Below, one piece after another: positions 1 to 7,250 of a stretch of DNA of 12,098 nucleotides (positions are counted from its first letter, which is position 1; each line of letters opens with the position of its first letter). Position numbers and translations under genes: made by a program. Below the pieces are notes generated by a model, which was given only the letters and a program-made list of their open reading frames with translations, was not told the origin of the DNA and ran no database searches. This DNA comes from Deltaproteobacteria bacterium (lineage in GTDB: Bacteria; Desulfobacterota; SM23-61), in the NCBI GenBank assembly GCA_016234425.1, contig JACRCA010000283.1, positions 1 to 12,098 of the forward strand, written 5' to 3'.

Positions 1-522
1 CTTGTAATCCTGCATGATCATGACCTGCTTACTGGTATTGCCAGTTGACATGGGAATCACCGAGGCTCCAATGAGTTCGGCTCCATGGTGCAGCCCAAAA
101 GCCCCGGTGAAAAGGCCATATTTGAAAGCGATCTGCACCACATCGTCTTTGGTTACCCCGCCAGCGGTAAGAACCCTGGCCGTCAACTGGCTCCAATGAT
201 GCAGATCATTTCGGGTGTAGCCGGTGACCGTGGGCTTACCTGTAACTCCCGAGGAGGAGTGGATGCGGACGACCTCCCTCAGAGGGAGGGCGAACATTCC
301 GTAGGGATAACTTTCCCGCAGGTCCTCTTTGACCGTGAGAGGGAATTGGGCCAAGTCTTTGAGGGATTGGATCTCATCCGGAAGGATCTTTAACGAGTCA
401 AATCTCCTTTTGTAGAAGGAGACGTTTCGGTAGACGCGGTTCAAAGTCGATTGCAGACGCTCCAATTGGAGCTGTTCGATCTCCTCCCGCTCCATACATT
501 CATAGCGATGGTCCCAGATCAT
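1..522 (-). CDS. paaK: Phenylacetate-CoA ligase family protein, second copy (C-terminus cut by left edge)
   Basis: This is an open frame from ATG at 520-522 to the window edge, giving 174 residues without a stop. It would activate an aryl-acid to its CoA thioester with ATP in the cytoplasm (family knowledge). It begins MIWDHRYE and aligns without gaps to the complete PaaK at 5936-7237; by hand count about 98 of 174 residues are identical. The phosphate-binding A3 motif is SSSGVTGKPTV (G92, G95, K96), where the other copy has [10 protein letters not shown]. The stretch FKYGLFTG replaces YGYGLFTG near residues 133-140, so the acyl pocket may differ. The AMP-binding core motifs and the catalytic lysine lie beyond the edge and cannot be checked. 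It starts 12 nt after the livF stop, with a GGGGGAGGAG purine run just before the ATG, so it reads as the last visible gene of the liv operon. The aryl substrate is not determinable here. Confidence 0.9.
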   Translation of the reverse strand, partial: MIWDHRYECMEREEIEQLQLERLQSTLNRVYRNVSFYKRRFDSLKILPDEIQSLKDLAQFPLTVKEDLRESYPYGMFALPLREVVRIHSSSGVTGKPTVTGYTRNDLHHWSQLTARVLTAGGVTKDDVVQIAFKYGLFTGAFGLHHGAELIGASVIPMSTGNTSKQVMIMQDYK

Positions 523-534
523 CTCCTCCCCCTT

Positions 535-1269
535 TCACTCCCAAACCTCCCGGTACTCTCTGCCCAGATAAGCTCGTTGGACAGATTTGTTATTCAACAG
601 ATCCTGGGTCTCGCCCTCCAGGATAACCATCCCGTTCTCCAGGACGTAGCCTCGGTCCGCAACCTTCAGGGCGGCTTTGGCATTTTGTTCCACCAAGAGG
701 ATCGTTGTGCCCCGGGTGCGCAGGGTTTGAATGGCCTTGAAAATATCGCTGACGAGCATGGGAGCCAGGCCCCTCGATGGTTCGTCCAAAAGGAGAAGTT
801 TCGGCCTGGCCATCAGGGTTCGACCGATAGCTACCATCTGTTGTTCCCCCCCCGAAAGCGTCCCCGCCCGCTGTTTTTGTCTTTCTCTTAAGACTGGAAA
901 AAGCTCGAAAATAGATTCCAAATCTTTGAACACCTCGCCTCTTACCTCCCTCTGGAAGCGGACATAAGCCCCGAGGGTAAGGTTATCGATTACACTGAGG
1001 GGAGCAAAAATCTGTCTTCCTTCCGGGACCTGGCCTACACCCAGGCGAAGAATATGCTCAGTCGGGAGCCCGGCGATATTTTGGCCGCTGAATAAGACCC
1101 TCCCTTTGGCGGGCGGGTGGATCCCGGAGATGACTTTCATGAGGGTGGTTTTCCCTGCCCCATTTGCCCCCAGAAGGGTAACAATCTCTCTGGGGCTGAC
1201 ATGGATGGAGATGTTTCGCAATGCCTGGATGGCTCCATAGAAGGCACTAACGCTTTCTACTCTAAGCAT
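535..1269 (-). CDS. livF: Branched-chain/aromatic-type ABC transporter ATP-binding protein LivF
   Basis: This is the second ATPase of a HAAT-family importer, 244 residues, working at the cytoplasmic face with LivG on the LivHM permease. Visible motifs are Walker A GANGAGKT (34-41), Q-loop Q80 in VPEGRQIF, the ABC signature LSGGEQQ (138-144), Walker B LLLLDEP ending at 164, and LVEQN near 192-196 where a His switch would be (Gln is usual for LivF). I chose the ATG at 1267-1269 because MLRVESVSAFYG is the normal LivF beginning and AGAGGAA lies just upstream. A longer open frame to 1374 only adds residues that overlap livG. The start overlaps the livG stop by 8 bp (ATGCTTAG), which suggests translational coupling. 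Gene order and length fit LivF well; the transported substrate is inferred only from the neighbours. Confidence 0.95.
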   Translation of the reverse strand: MLRVESVSAFYGAIQALRNISIHVSPREIVTLLGANGAGKTTLMKVISGIHPPAKGRVLFSGQNIAGLPTEHILRLGVGQVPEGRQIFAPLSVIDNLTLGAYVRFQREVRGEVFKDLESIFELFPVLRERQKQRAGTLSGGEQQMVAIGRTLMARPKLLLLDEPSRGLAPMLVSDIFKAIQTLRTRGTTILLVEQNAKAALKVADRGYVLENGMVILEGETQDLLNNKSVQRAYLGREYREVWE

Positions 1270-2035
1270 CTGCTTCCTCTCCCAAATAGGCGGCGATGAC
1301 TTCCCGGTTCCGCTGGATATCTCTGGGCGGACCTTCGGCGATTTTTTTCCCATAGTTGAGGACCACAACTTCATCCGAAATATCCATGACCAGGCTCATG
1401 TCGTGTTCCACGAGCATCACCGTGATCTCTCTCTGTCGGATCTTAAGAATCGTTTCCGCGAGTTTCTCTGTCTCCCGCATGTTCAACCCAGCCGCTGGCT
1501 CATCCAAAAGAAGGAGCTCAGGTTGAGTGGCCAGAGCTCGGGCAATCTCCAGGAGTTTCTGTTCTCCTAAAGGTAAAGAAGTGGCCCTCATCAGGGCTTT
1601 ATTCTCCAATCCCAGGAAACGAAGTTCTTCCATGGCCTTTTCTCTGATCTCCCTTTCTTCTCTCCGCATTCCTGGGAGGCGAAGGCCGGCTTCAAAAATG
1701 CCGGCAAGGGTCCGTGTATGTCTTCCCACCATCACATTCTCCAGAGCAGTCATGTTCCCAAAAAGCTCTAAATTTTGGAAAGTGCGGGAGATCCCCAGAC
1801 GAGCAATCTCGTGTGCCTTCAAGCCATTAAGAGGTCTCCCTCTGAACTCAAAAGTCCCTCCCGTAGGTGGAAGGATCCCTGTGATCAAGTTGAAGAGCGT
1901 AGTCTTTCCCGCACCATTCGGCCCAATGATGGATTTAATCTGCTGTCCGGCCACGATAAAATCCAAAGAATCGATGGCTCGCAGACCACCGAAAGATTTC
2001 TGCAACCCCTGAACTTTTAGAATCTCCTGACCCAT
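1262..2035 (-). CDS. livG: Branched-chain/aromatic-type ABC transporter ATP-binding protein LivG
   Basis: This is the first ATPase of the Liv-type importer, 257 residues. Walker A is GPNGAGKT (38-45), the Q-loop is Q87 in RTFQNLE, the signature region reads LPLGEQK (154-160), Walker B is LLLLDEP (174-180), and the His switch is H211 in LVEHDMS. The long insert between the Q-loop and the signature (about residues 100-150, rich in Arg and Glu) is typical of LivG and absent from LivF. The signature LPLGEQK departs from the common LSYG/LSGG forms, but the following LLEIARAL is standard. The gene begins 11 nt after the livM stop with a weak AGAGGT very close to the ATG, so it probably depends on coupling with livM. 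Its end overlaps livF. Confidence 0.95.
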   Translation of the reverse strand: MGQEILKVQGLQKSFGGLRAIDSLDFIVAGQQIKSIIGPNGAGKTTLFNLITGILPPTGGTFEFRGRPLNGLKAHEIARLGISRTFQNLELFGNMTALENVMVGRHTRTLAGIFEAGLRLPGMRREEREIREKAMEELRFLGLENKALMRATSLPLGEQKLLEIARALATQPELLLLDEPAAGLNMRETEKLAETILKIRQREITVMLVEHDMSLVMDISDEVVVLNYGKKIAEGPPRDIQRNREVIAAYLGEEADA

Positions 2036-2046
2036 GAACCTCTGAC

Positions 2047-2988
2047 TTAGCCCTCCCCTTTTTTCCCCAGCAGTTTACGTATCCCCTCTAAAATCCCCTG
2101 GGGCATGAAAAGAAGGACGACCATGAGAATAGCTCCGTAAGCTAAAACTTCAAAATCTTCCAGACCCCGAAGATACTCTGGCAATAGAGTAAGAAGCATC
2201 GCCCCCAGCAATGAACCCCAAATCGTCTCCGCACCTCCGACGACCACCATCATCAATAACAAAATTGAAAACATAAAGCTGAAGGAACTGGGACTGATGA
2301 AGGTAACAAAATGGGCATAAAGGCTACCGGCCATGGAGGCATAGATGGCACTCAGGATGAAGACTTGCAATTTATAGCGGGATGCGTCCACCCCCATGGC
2401 GTTGGCCGCCAATTCACTCCCGTGGATAGCCCGGAGAGCCCGGCCCACCCGGGAGTTAATCACGTTGAGGGAGAAAAGAAGGAGAAGGAGAAGGAAACCC
2501 CAAACAAGATAAAGGTAAATTGTGCCCTCGATGGGGTGACCCAAAAATGTAAGGGACGGGATTCCTGAGAGTCCGGAGGGACCTCCCGTCAGGGGCGAAA
2601 GTTCATTGAAAATAATGAACAGAATTTCGCCAAAACCCAGCGTGGCCACGGCCATGTAGTGGCCCTTGAGTCTGAGGGTGGGTTTGCCCACCAGGAAAGC
2701 GATGATGGCGGAGAGAAGAACGCCGATGAAAAAGGCTGGGAAGGGATGAAAAGCATACTTGGCGGTCAGGATTCCAGAAGAATAAGCTCCGATCCCAAAG
2801 AAGGCGGCATGGCCCAGGGAAATCTGTCCAGCATAGCCCATGAGCATACCCAGGCCCATGACAATAATCCCATTGATGCCCATGAATATTAAGAGACTGA
2901 TGAAGTACTGGTTACCGCCGGCGAGCCACGGAAACAGACTGACGGTTATAAGGATACATAAGAGGGTGTAAAGGTCGTCTCTTTTCAT
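2047..2988 (-). CDS. livM: Branched-chain/aromatic-type ABC transporter permease LivM
   Basis: This is an inner-membrane permease subunit, 313 residues, which pairs with LivH to form the channel of the importer. It is almost wholly hydrophobic, with about eight to ten predicted helices by eye. Family marks are GQISLGHAAFFGIGAYSS (about 54-71), GHYMAVATLGFGEI, GGPSGLSGIP, and a cytoplasmic loop LRAIHGSELAANAMGVD that corresponds to the ATPase-contact (EAA-like) region. It ends with a basic tail (IRKLLGKKGEG). The ATG is preceded by AAGGGCAAAG and lies 8 nt after the livH stop, so the two permease genes are tightly linked. Family and role are secure; the substrate is not shown by this subunit. 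Confidence 0.95.
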   Translation of the reverse strand: MKRDDLYTLLCILITVSLFPWLAGGNQYFISLLIFMGINGIIVMGLGMLMGYAGQISLGHAAFFGIGAYSSGILTAKYAFHPFPAFFIGVLLSAIIAFLVGKPTLRLKGHYMAVATLGFGEILFIIFNELSPLTGGPSGLSGIPSLTFLGHPIEGTIYLYLVWGFLLLLLLFSLNVINSRVGRALRAIHGSELAANAMGVDASRYKLQVFILSAIYASMAGSLYAHFVTFISPSSFSFMFSILLLMMVVVGGAETIWGSLLGAMLLTLLPEYLRGLEDFEVLAYGAILMVVLLFMPQGILEGIRKLLGKKGEG

Positions 2989-2996
2989 CTTTGCCC

Positions 2997-3890
2997 TTAG
3001 AATTTTTTTAGCTCGCTCTCCTCGGTACTTCCGAAGAGGCCGCTGGGCTTTACCCAGAGGATGACTAGGAGAACTACCAGAGCAATGGCATCTTTATATC
3101 CCGAGGAGATCAGGCCAGCTCCCAAAGACTCTAATATTCCGATGATGAAACCCGCGACGATGGAGCCCGCCCCACTTCCCAGTCCGCCAAGGACGGCAGC
3201 GGCAAATCCTTTCAGAGCCAAGAGGGGCCCCCGGTCATACTCCATGAGCGTGATGGGCGTAATGATGGCACCCGCAATGGCTCCGAAGGCCGCACTCAAG
3301 CCAAAGGAAAAAAGCACCATCTTGCGCACGTTGATGCCCACCAGCCGAGCAGCCAGCGGGTTGAAGGCACAGGCGGCCATGGCTTTGCCCATCAGCGTAC
3401 GATTGAAAAAGAACCAGATCCCGAAGACCACTAAGACGGTGATCCCCAATATCCAGAAGATTTGATATTGAATCGTTGCTCCCCAAAATTGTACGGGACT
3501 GCGACCGCTGAAGGGGGGAAGAGCGTAAGGGTCTTTGCCCCAAAGGAACATAGCCACACCCCGAAAAAGAATGGAACCGGCCAGGGTGATTATGATCAGC
3601 GTGATGATCGATGCCCTTTTAAGCGGATGAATGGCCAGGCGCTCGAAAAGGGCTCCCACCAGGGTTACTCCAATAACCGTGAGGGCGAACCCGAGGATCA
3701 TAGGAATCTTCAGCACCATCGTGAAGAAAACCATGATCAAGCCACCCAGCATGACAAACTCTCCCTGGGCCAGGTTGATGATTGCTGTACTGTTGTAGAT
3801 CATGGAGAACCCCAGGGCTACGAGGGCATAGATGCTACCCAGGGTGAGGCCGGTGAAGAGAAATTGGGTCAGCTGATTGGTGAGGGTCAT
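2997..3890 (-). CDS. livH: Branched-chain/aromatic-type ABC transporter permease LivH
   Basis: This is the first inner-membrane permease subunit of the importer, 297 residues. The N-terminus FTGLTLGSIYALVALGFSMI and the motif NLAQGEFVMLGG are hallmarks of LivH. The late stretch LKGFAAAVLGGLGSGAGS is the conserved loop that contacts the ATPases, and the C-terminus WVKPSGLFG is typical. I set the start at the ATG at 3888-3890 (MTLTNQL), with AGGGAG about 12 nt upstream. The open frame continues to 3938, but the extra sixteen residues (with CIFREHF) are not LivH-like and would run into a hairpin. It is separated from livK by a 216-bp leader containing that hairpin, so it is probably produced less than LivK. 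Confidence 0.95.
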   Translation of the reverse strand: MTLTNQLTQFLFTGLTLGSIYALVALGFSMIYNSTAIINLAQGEFVMLGGLIMVFFTMVLKIPMILGFALTVIGVTLVGALFERLAIHPLKRASIITLIIITLAGSILFRGVAMFLWGKDPYALPPFSGRSPVQFWGATIQYQIFWILGITVLVVFGIWFFFNRTLMGKAMAACAFNPLAARLVGINVRKMVLFSFGLSAAFGAIAGAIITPITLMEYDRGPLLALKGFAAAVLGGLGSGAGSIVAGFIIGILESLGAGLISSGYKDAIALVVLLVILWVKPSGLFGSTEESELKKF

Positions 3891-3917
3891 ATTCGAAAAA
3901 TGCTCCCTAAATATACA

Positions 3918-3967
3918 AAGAGCGCTCAAGGCCTTCAAGAATGAGAATCGAAGGCCCTAGCGCTCTT
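3918..3967 (-). promoter_or_regulatory. Long hairpin in the livK-livH intergenic leader
   Basis: The arms AAGAGCGCT (3918-3926) and AGCGCTCTT (3959-3967) are fully complementary. Inside them GGCCTTC (3930-3936) pairs with GAAGGCC (3950-3956). This makes a 9 + 7 bp stem with a small 3/2 internal loop and a 13-nt terminal loop. Read on the minus strand it lies after livK and before the livH ribosome site, and is followed by a modest T-rich run (TTTGTATATTT). It lacks a solid U-tract, so it is more likely a partial terminator or a 3'-end stabiliser of livK mRNA than a full stop. Such an element would favour binding protein over permease. The eight T's on the minus strand precede the hairpin, so they do not form a terminator tail. 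Confidence 0.6.
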
Positions 3968-4068
3968 AAAAAAAATAATACTCGAAAAATGAACGACGCA
4001 CATTCTCACTGCTTTCCGCAGTACCGAGCAAATGGCCACAATCTAAAATCCATATTTCTTTTTTGGCT

Positions 4069-4096
4069 TTTCTGATCATCAGAAATCTGCGTCCCA
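4069..4096. repeat. Short palindrome joined to a CGCAGATT-type repeat word, downstream of livK
   Basis: TTTCTGATCATCAGAAA (4069-4085) is a near-perfect palindrome with one central base. It runs directly into AAATCTGCGTCCCA (4083-4096), which on the minus strand reads TGGGACGCAGATTT. The same word occurs in the larger element at 5811-5931. This suggests a fragment of one dispersed repeat family placed just after the livK stop codon. No T-run follows, so I do not call it a terminator. Confidence 0.5.
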
Positions 4097-4106
4097 AATT
4101 TTTTCT

Positions 4107-5315
4107 TCAGTCAGCGAAAGCCCAGTCGCCATTCTTGACCCCAATCATTTCAAAAGCATCCTTTTTGAGTCCGGTGTGATCCCCAAGAGACATATTAAAA
4201 ACACCGCCCGTTCCCGGCCAGTTTTTGATTTTGGTTTCTAAATAATCCCGAATTTTCGCCTTATTGGGGCCCACAGCCTTTAAGGCATCCACGACCATAT
4301 AGAGGGCGTCATAGGCATGCCCCCCGAAGGTGCTCACGTCCGTCTTAAAGCGCTTTTCATACTCTGTTTTGTACTTCATGATGACCGGTTTCTGCGGGTG
4401 GTCAGCTCGAATCTTTTCCGCTACAACCAGACGTCCCAGAGGACAGAGGACTCCTTCGGCTGCCCCCCCAGCCAGCTCGATGTTCCGTTTTGATCCAAAG
4501 CCATGGCTATGATAGAGGGGAATTTTCATGTCCAGCTGTTGCCAATTCTTGGTTACAATCACCTGCGGCGGCCCCACGGACCAGTTAACCACAGCCTGGG
4601 CATCAGTTCCTTTGATTTTGGTCAATTGGGCAGTCATGTCTGAATCCTTCGGGCCGTAGCGCTCGTCAGCGACGATGGAAATCCCGTAAGCTGGCGCTAC
4701 CCGCTTCAGCTCCTGGCGGCCAAAGTCTCCAAACCCGACTGTTACGGTGATAATCGCTATTCTGGAAATCCTTTTTTTCTTCATATGGTCATAAATGGTT
4801 TCCACGGCTGAGGTGTCTGTCTGGGGGGTCTTAAAAATCCACTTATTCTGTTTCTTGGGCATCTCGAAGGTTTTGGCCGCCATGATTCTATCTAGTTCTT
4901 CCTTAGGGGTAACGATGGACAAACCTGCGGCACAGGAGATTAAGGGGGTTTCCGCTTTTTCCATAATGGGCACCACGGCCATGCTCTCCCCTGTGCTGGA
5001 AGGGCCAACGATGGCAATTACCTTATCTTTTTCCAGAAGCTTACGGACAGCTAGCACGGCCTGGCTCTCGTCACTTTTCGTGTCTTCTACAACGACCTTC
5101 AAAGGACGGCCTTTAATGCCGCCTTCGGCGCTGACCCACTCTTCGATCATCTTGGCGGTGTTCCGCTCAGGCCCTCCTAAAAACGACAACGCACCCGTCA
5201 CACCAAAGACCGCTCCGACCACGTAGGGTTCTCTCTGGGCCCAGGAAGGAGGGGAAGAGCTACCCAGAATCAAGAAGCTAACGAGGAGAATCGCGATAAA
5301 GGATTTTCTGACCAT
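4107..5315 (-). CDS. livK: Branched-chain/aromatic-type ABC transporter substrate-binding protein
   Basis: This is a periplasmic binding protein of the Peripla_BP_6/type-1 fold, 402 residues, which delivers ligand to LivHM. The N-terminus is a classic signal peptide: MVRKS, a hydrophobic core to about residue 19, then PPSWA before Q27, the likely cleavage site; there is no lipobox. The mature start YVVGAVFGVTGALSFLG and the ligand loop VGPSSTGESMA (103-113) fit amino-acid/aromatic-acid binders of this family. I chose the ATG at 5313-5315 because GGGAGGT lies 6 nt upstream; the ATG at 5330 would place that Shine-Dalgarno inside the coding region. It follows the ACT gene by 30 bp and begins the transporter gene set. 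The ligand could be branched-chain amino acids, aromatic amino acids or aryl acids; aryl compounds are favoured by the flanking paaK genes. Confidence 0.93.
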   Translation of the reverse strand: MVRKSFIAILLVSFLILGSSSPPSWAQREPYVVGAVFGVTGALSFLGGPERNTAKMIEEWVSAEGGIKGRPLKVVVEDTKSDESQAVLAVRKLLEKDKVIAIVGPSSTGESMAVVPIMEKAETPLISCAAGLSIVTPKEELDRIMAAKTFEMPKKQNKWIFKTPQTDTSAVETIYDHMKKKRISRIAIITVTVGFGDFGRQELKRVAPAYGISIVADERYGPKDSDMTAQLTKIKGTDAQAVVNWSVGPPQVIVTKNWQQLDMKIPLYHSHGFGSKRNIELAGGAAEGVLCPLGRLVVAEKIRADHPQKPVIMKYKTEYEKRFKTDVSTFGGHAYDALYMVVDALKAVGPNKAKIRDYLETKIKNWPGTGGVFNMSLGDHTGLKKDAFEMIGVKNGDWAFAD

Positions 5316-5345
5316 AACATTACCTCCCATTTTTTTATTCCCTCT

Positions 5346-5777
5346 TCATAGAGTATAAACTTTCTTCCCTTCTAAAATGCGCACATTTTTCGCGGAAAGG
5401 ACCGCAATGGCCCGGTCGGTCTCATCGAACCGGAAGATGATGATGGCATTTTCCCCGCTCTGCTGCACGAAGGCGTAAAGGTATTCCACGTTGATATTGG
5501 CTTCAGCCAGAACCTTCAGGATTTCTGCCAGACCTCCCGGACGATCGGGAACCTCAACGGCCACTACTTCCGTCTTCTTTACTGTGAAACCCTTTCGTCC
5601 CAGAACCTCCTTGGCTTTTTCGTTATCATTGACGATCAGCCGCAGGATGCCAAAGTCTTTGGTGTCTGCCAGGGAAAGGGCTCGAATGTTCACTCCCGCC
5701 TCCCCAAGAATGCGGGTCACCTCGGCCAGGGCTCCGGGCTTGTTCTCCAGGAAAATAGAGATCTGTTCCACCTTCAT
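5346..5777 (-). CDS. Tandem ACT-domain protein
   Basis: This is a 143-residue soluble protein made of two ACT domains and nothing else. Domain 1 covers about residues 3-70 with [10 protein letters not shown] (11-20); domain 2 covers about 71-143 with DRPGGLAEI (78-86). The Pro-Gly turns and the following helix are the usual site where ACT pairs bind amino acids. No catalytic or DNA-binding domain is attached, so it is probably a small-molecule sensor or partner of another enzyme (inference). I chose the ATG at 5775-5777, with GGGAGGAAG 7 nt upstream; an upstream in-frame TTG would put that site inside the gene. It sits between paaK1 and the liv genes, an arrangement I recall from anaerobic proteobacteria but cannot verify here. 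The ligand may be an aromatic or branched-chain amino acid. Confidence 0.9.
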   Translation of the reverse strand: MKVEQISIFLENKPGALAEVTRILGEAGVNIRALSLADTKDFGILRLIVNDNEKAKEVLGRKGFTVKKTEVVAVEVPDRPGGLAEILKVLAEANINVEYLYAFVQQSGENAIIIFRFDETDRAIAVLSAKNVRILEGKKVYTL

Positions 5778-5810
5778 GAAACTTCCTCCCAACTCAGGAG
5801 TTTAATTTAG

Positions 5811-5931
5811 GACGCAGATTTTCGCAGATTAAAACAGATATTATTTTTTGGTTCGTTCTTTATGTATTCATGATAATCTGCGTTTACCCTGTTAGATAGT
5901 AAACATCTAACAGGGTGAATCTGTGTCCCAT
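5811..5931. repeat. Nested-palindrome intergenic element (CGCAGATT family)
   Basis: This non-coding block lies between paaK1 and the ACT gene. At its core ACCCTGTTAGAT (5886-5897) and ATCTAACAGGGT (5905-5916) form a perfect 12-bp stem with a 7-nt loop. ACGCAGATT (5812-5820) is repeated as CGCAGATT (5823-5830) and occurs inverted as AATCTGCGT (5875-5883) and, with one change, as AATCTGTGTCC (5919-5929). The outer arms can therefore pair across about 120 bp around the inner hairpin. No open frame, transposase or target duplication is evident. A related word lies at 4083-4096. It could be a non-autonomous mobile or REP-like element, or an RNA-processing structure; no U-tract follows the stem on the minus strand. 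Confidence 0.6.
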
Positions 5932-5935
5932 AGAG

Positions 5936-7237
5936 TTAAATTTTCCTCCTGTCGATTACCCGTTGAGCCTTGCCTTCGCTGCGCTGGAGGGTCTTGGGCT
6001 CCACCAGCTTCACTTCAGCGGTTACTCCCAAAAGATCTTTGATCTCTTTCTCGATTTTCCAGCCCAAGGCCTGGAGGTCTTTCACCTCATCTGAAAAAAC
6101 CTTCTCGTTAACTTCCACATGGACCTCCAGCGTATCTAATTTTCCCTTTCGGTCTACGAGCAGGAGGTAGTACGGCTCTACGCCTTCGATGTTCATCAGG
6201 ACGCTCTCAATCTGGGAGGGGAAGACATTCACCCCCCGAATGATAAGCATATCATCGCTACGGCCGCTGACCCTTTCCATGCGTACATGGGTCCGTCCAC
6301 ATTTGCAGGGTTCCGGATAGAGTGCAGAAATATCCCGGGTTCGGTACCGGATCAGGGGAAAAGCTTCTTTAGTAATGGTCGTAAAAACAAGCTCCCCTTT
6401 TTCTCCGTAAGGAAGTACTTCTCCGGTCTCAGGGTCGATGATCTCCGGGAAGAAATGATCTTCGAAGATATGCAGGCCGCGCTTTGCTTCAATGCATTCG
6501 TTAGCTACTCCTGGGCCGATGATTTCGCTCAGCCCGTAGATATCGACGGCCTGGATGCTCAGTTTACGTTCAATTTCATCCCGCATCCGTTCTGACCAGG
6601 GCTCGGCCCCGAAGATCCCCACCCGCAATTTCAGCTTCTTGAAATCCACCCCCATTTCTTCGGCCGCCTCGGCCAGAAAAAGGGCGTAAGAAGGGGTGCA
6701 GGTCAAAACCGTGGAGCCAAAATCCTGCATAACGATGATTTGCCGCTTCGTGTTCCCGCCAGACATGGGAATCACCGAGGCTCCAATCTTTTCTGCGCCA
6801 TAATGGACTCCTAAGCCTCCTGTGAATAGCCCATATCCATAGGAATTATGGATGATGTCGTTCTTTTGCACTCCTCCGGCTGCTAAAGACCGGGCCATTA
6901 CTTCGGCCCAGGTATTAATGTCCCGCCGGGTGTAACCCACGACCGTTTGTTTGCCAGTCGTCCCGGAGGAAGCATGGATCCGCACCACTTGTTCCAGCGG
7001 CACGGTGAACATCGCAAAAGGATAATTATCTCGCAGGTCAGCCTTCGTGGTGAAAGGCAGCCGCTTTAGATCTTTTAATGATCTTACATCGGAAGGCTTT
7101 ATGCCAGACTCGTTGAATTTTTTCTTGTAAAAGGGTACGGTGGCGTAAACCCTTTCCAGGGTAGAGATCAGACGTTTGAGCTGCAAAGCCTCCAGTGCTT
7201 CCCTGGGAAGGGTTTCGAATTCTTCATCCCAAATCAT
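5936..7237 (-). CDS. paaK: Phenylacetate-CoA ligase (aryl-acid:CoA ligase)
   Basis: This is a cytoplasmic adenylate-forming ligase, 433 residues, the usual PaaK length. It converts phenylacetate or a related aryl-acetate, ATP and CoA to the aryl-acetyl-CoA. Visible core motifs are A3 [15 protein letters not shown] (89-103), the YGYGLFTGG segment (133-141) seen in PaaK substrate pockets, A5 YGLSE (234-238), A7/A8 YRTRD (298-302) with [20 protein letters not shown] (334-344), and the C-terminal lysine K423 in [12 protein letters not shown], which in this family drives adenylation. The ATG at 7235-7237 has GGGGG 7 nt upstream. Upstream is the heptamer array and then yidD; downstream is a palindromic repeat and the ACT gene. 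With iorAB in the same window, it may re-activate aryl-acids formed from aromatic amino acids. The exact aryl group is not determinable. Confidence 0.95.
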   Translation of the reverse strand: MIWDEEFETLPREALEALQLKRLISTLERVYATVPFYKKKFNESGIKPSDVRSLKDLKRLPFTTKADLRDNYPFAMFTVPLEQVVRIHASSGTTGKQTVVGYTRRDINTWAEVMARSLAAGGVQKNDIIHNSYGYGLFTGGLGVHYGAEKIGASVIPMSGGNTKRQIIVMQDFGSTVLTCTPSYALFLAEAAEEMGVDFKKLKLRVGIFGAEPWSERMRDEIERKLSIQAVDIYGLSEIIGPGVANECIEAKRGLHIFEDHFFPEIIDPETGEVLPYGEKGELVFTTITKEAFPLIRYRTRDISALYPEPCKCGRTHVRMERVSGRSDDMLIIRGVNVFPSQIESVLMNIEGVEPYYLLLVDRKGKLDTLEVHVEVNEKVFSDEVKDLQALGWKIEKEIKDLLGVTAEVKLVEPKTLQRSEGKAQRVIDRRKI

Positions 7238-7244
7238 AAGAATT

Positions 7245-7249
7245 CCCCC
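7245..7249 (-). promoter_or_regulatory. Ribosome binding site of paaK1 abutting the heptamer array
   Basis: GGGGG on the minus strand lies 7 nt before the paaK1 ATG. One base further upstream the heptamer array starts, so the array makes up nearly all of the leader between yidD and paaK1. Any change in copy number would alter leader length but not the ribosome site itself. Confidence 0.55.
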
Positions 7250-7250
7250 A

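Noticed and set aside
85..393. Plus-strand open frame of 102 codons at the left edge
   Set aside because: It is antisense to paaK2, whose minus frame carries clear PaaK motifs; the plus translation has no recognisable domain.
1270..1374. N-terminal extension of livF starting MKLWSS
   Set aside because: It lies wholly within livG and is unlike the LivF N-terminus; the ATG at 1267-1269 has its own ribosome site.
3462..3944. Plus-strand open frame of 160 codons
   Set aside because: It lies opposite livH, has low-complexity polar content (many H, Q, G, D), and no ribosome site or family motif; it is a mirror of the permease codons.
4008..4022. Small hairpin ACTGC-TTTCC-GCAGT between livK and livH
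   Set aside because: The stem is only 5 bp and has no associated T-run or conserved context; too weak to call.
5886..5916. Rho-independent terminator after paaK1
   Set aside because: The 12-bp stem is perfect, but on the minus strand it is followed by AAACGCAG and not by a T-run, and it is embedded in a larger repeat.
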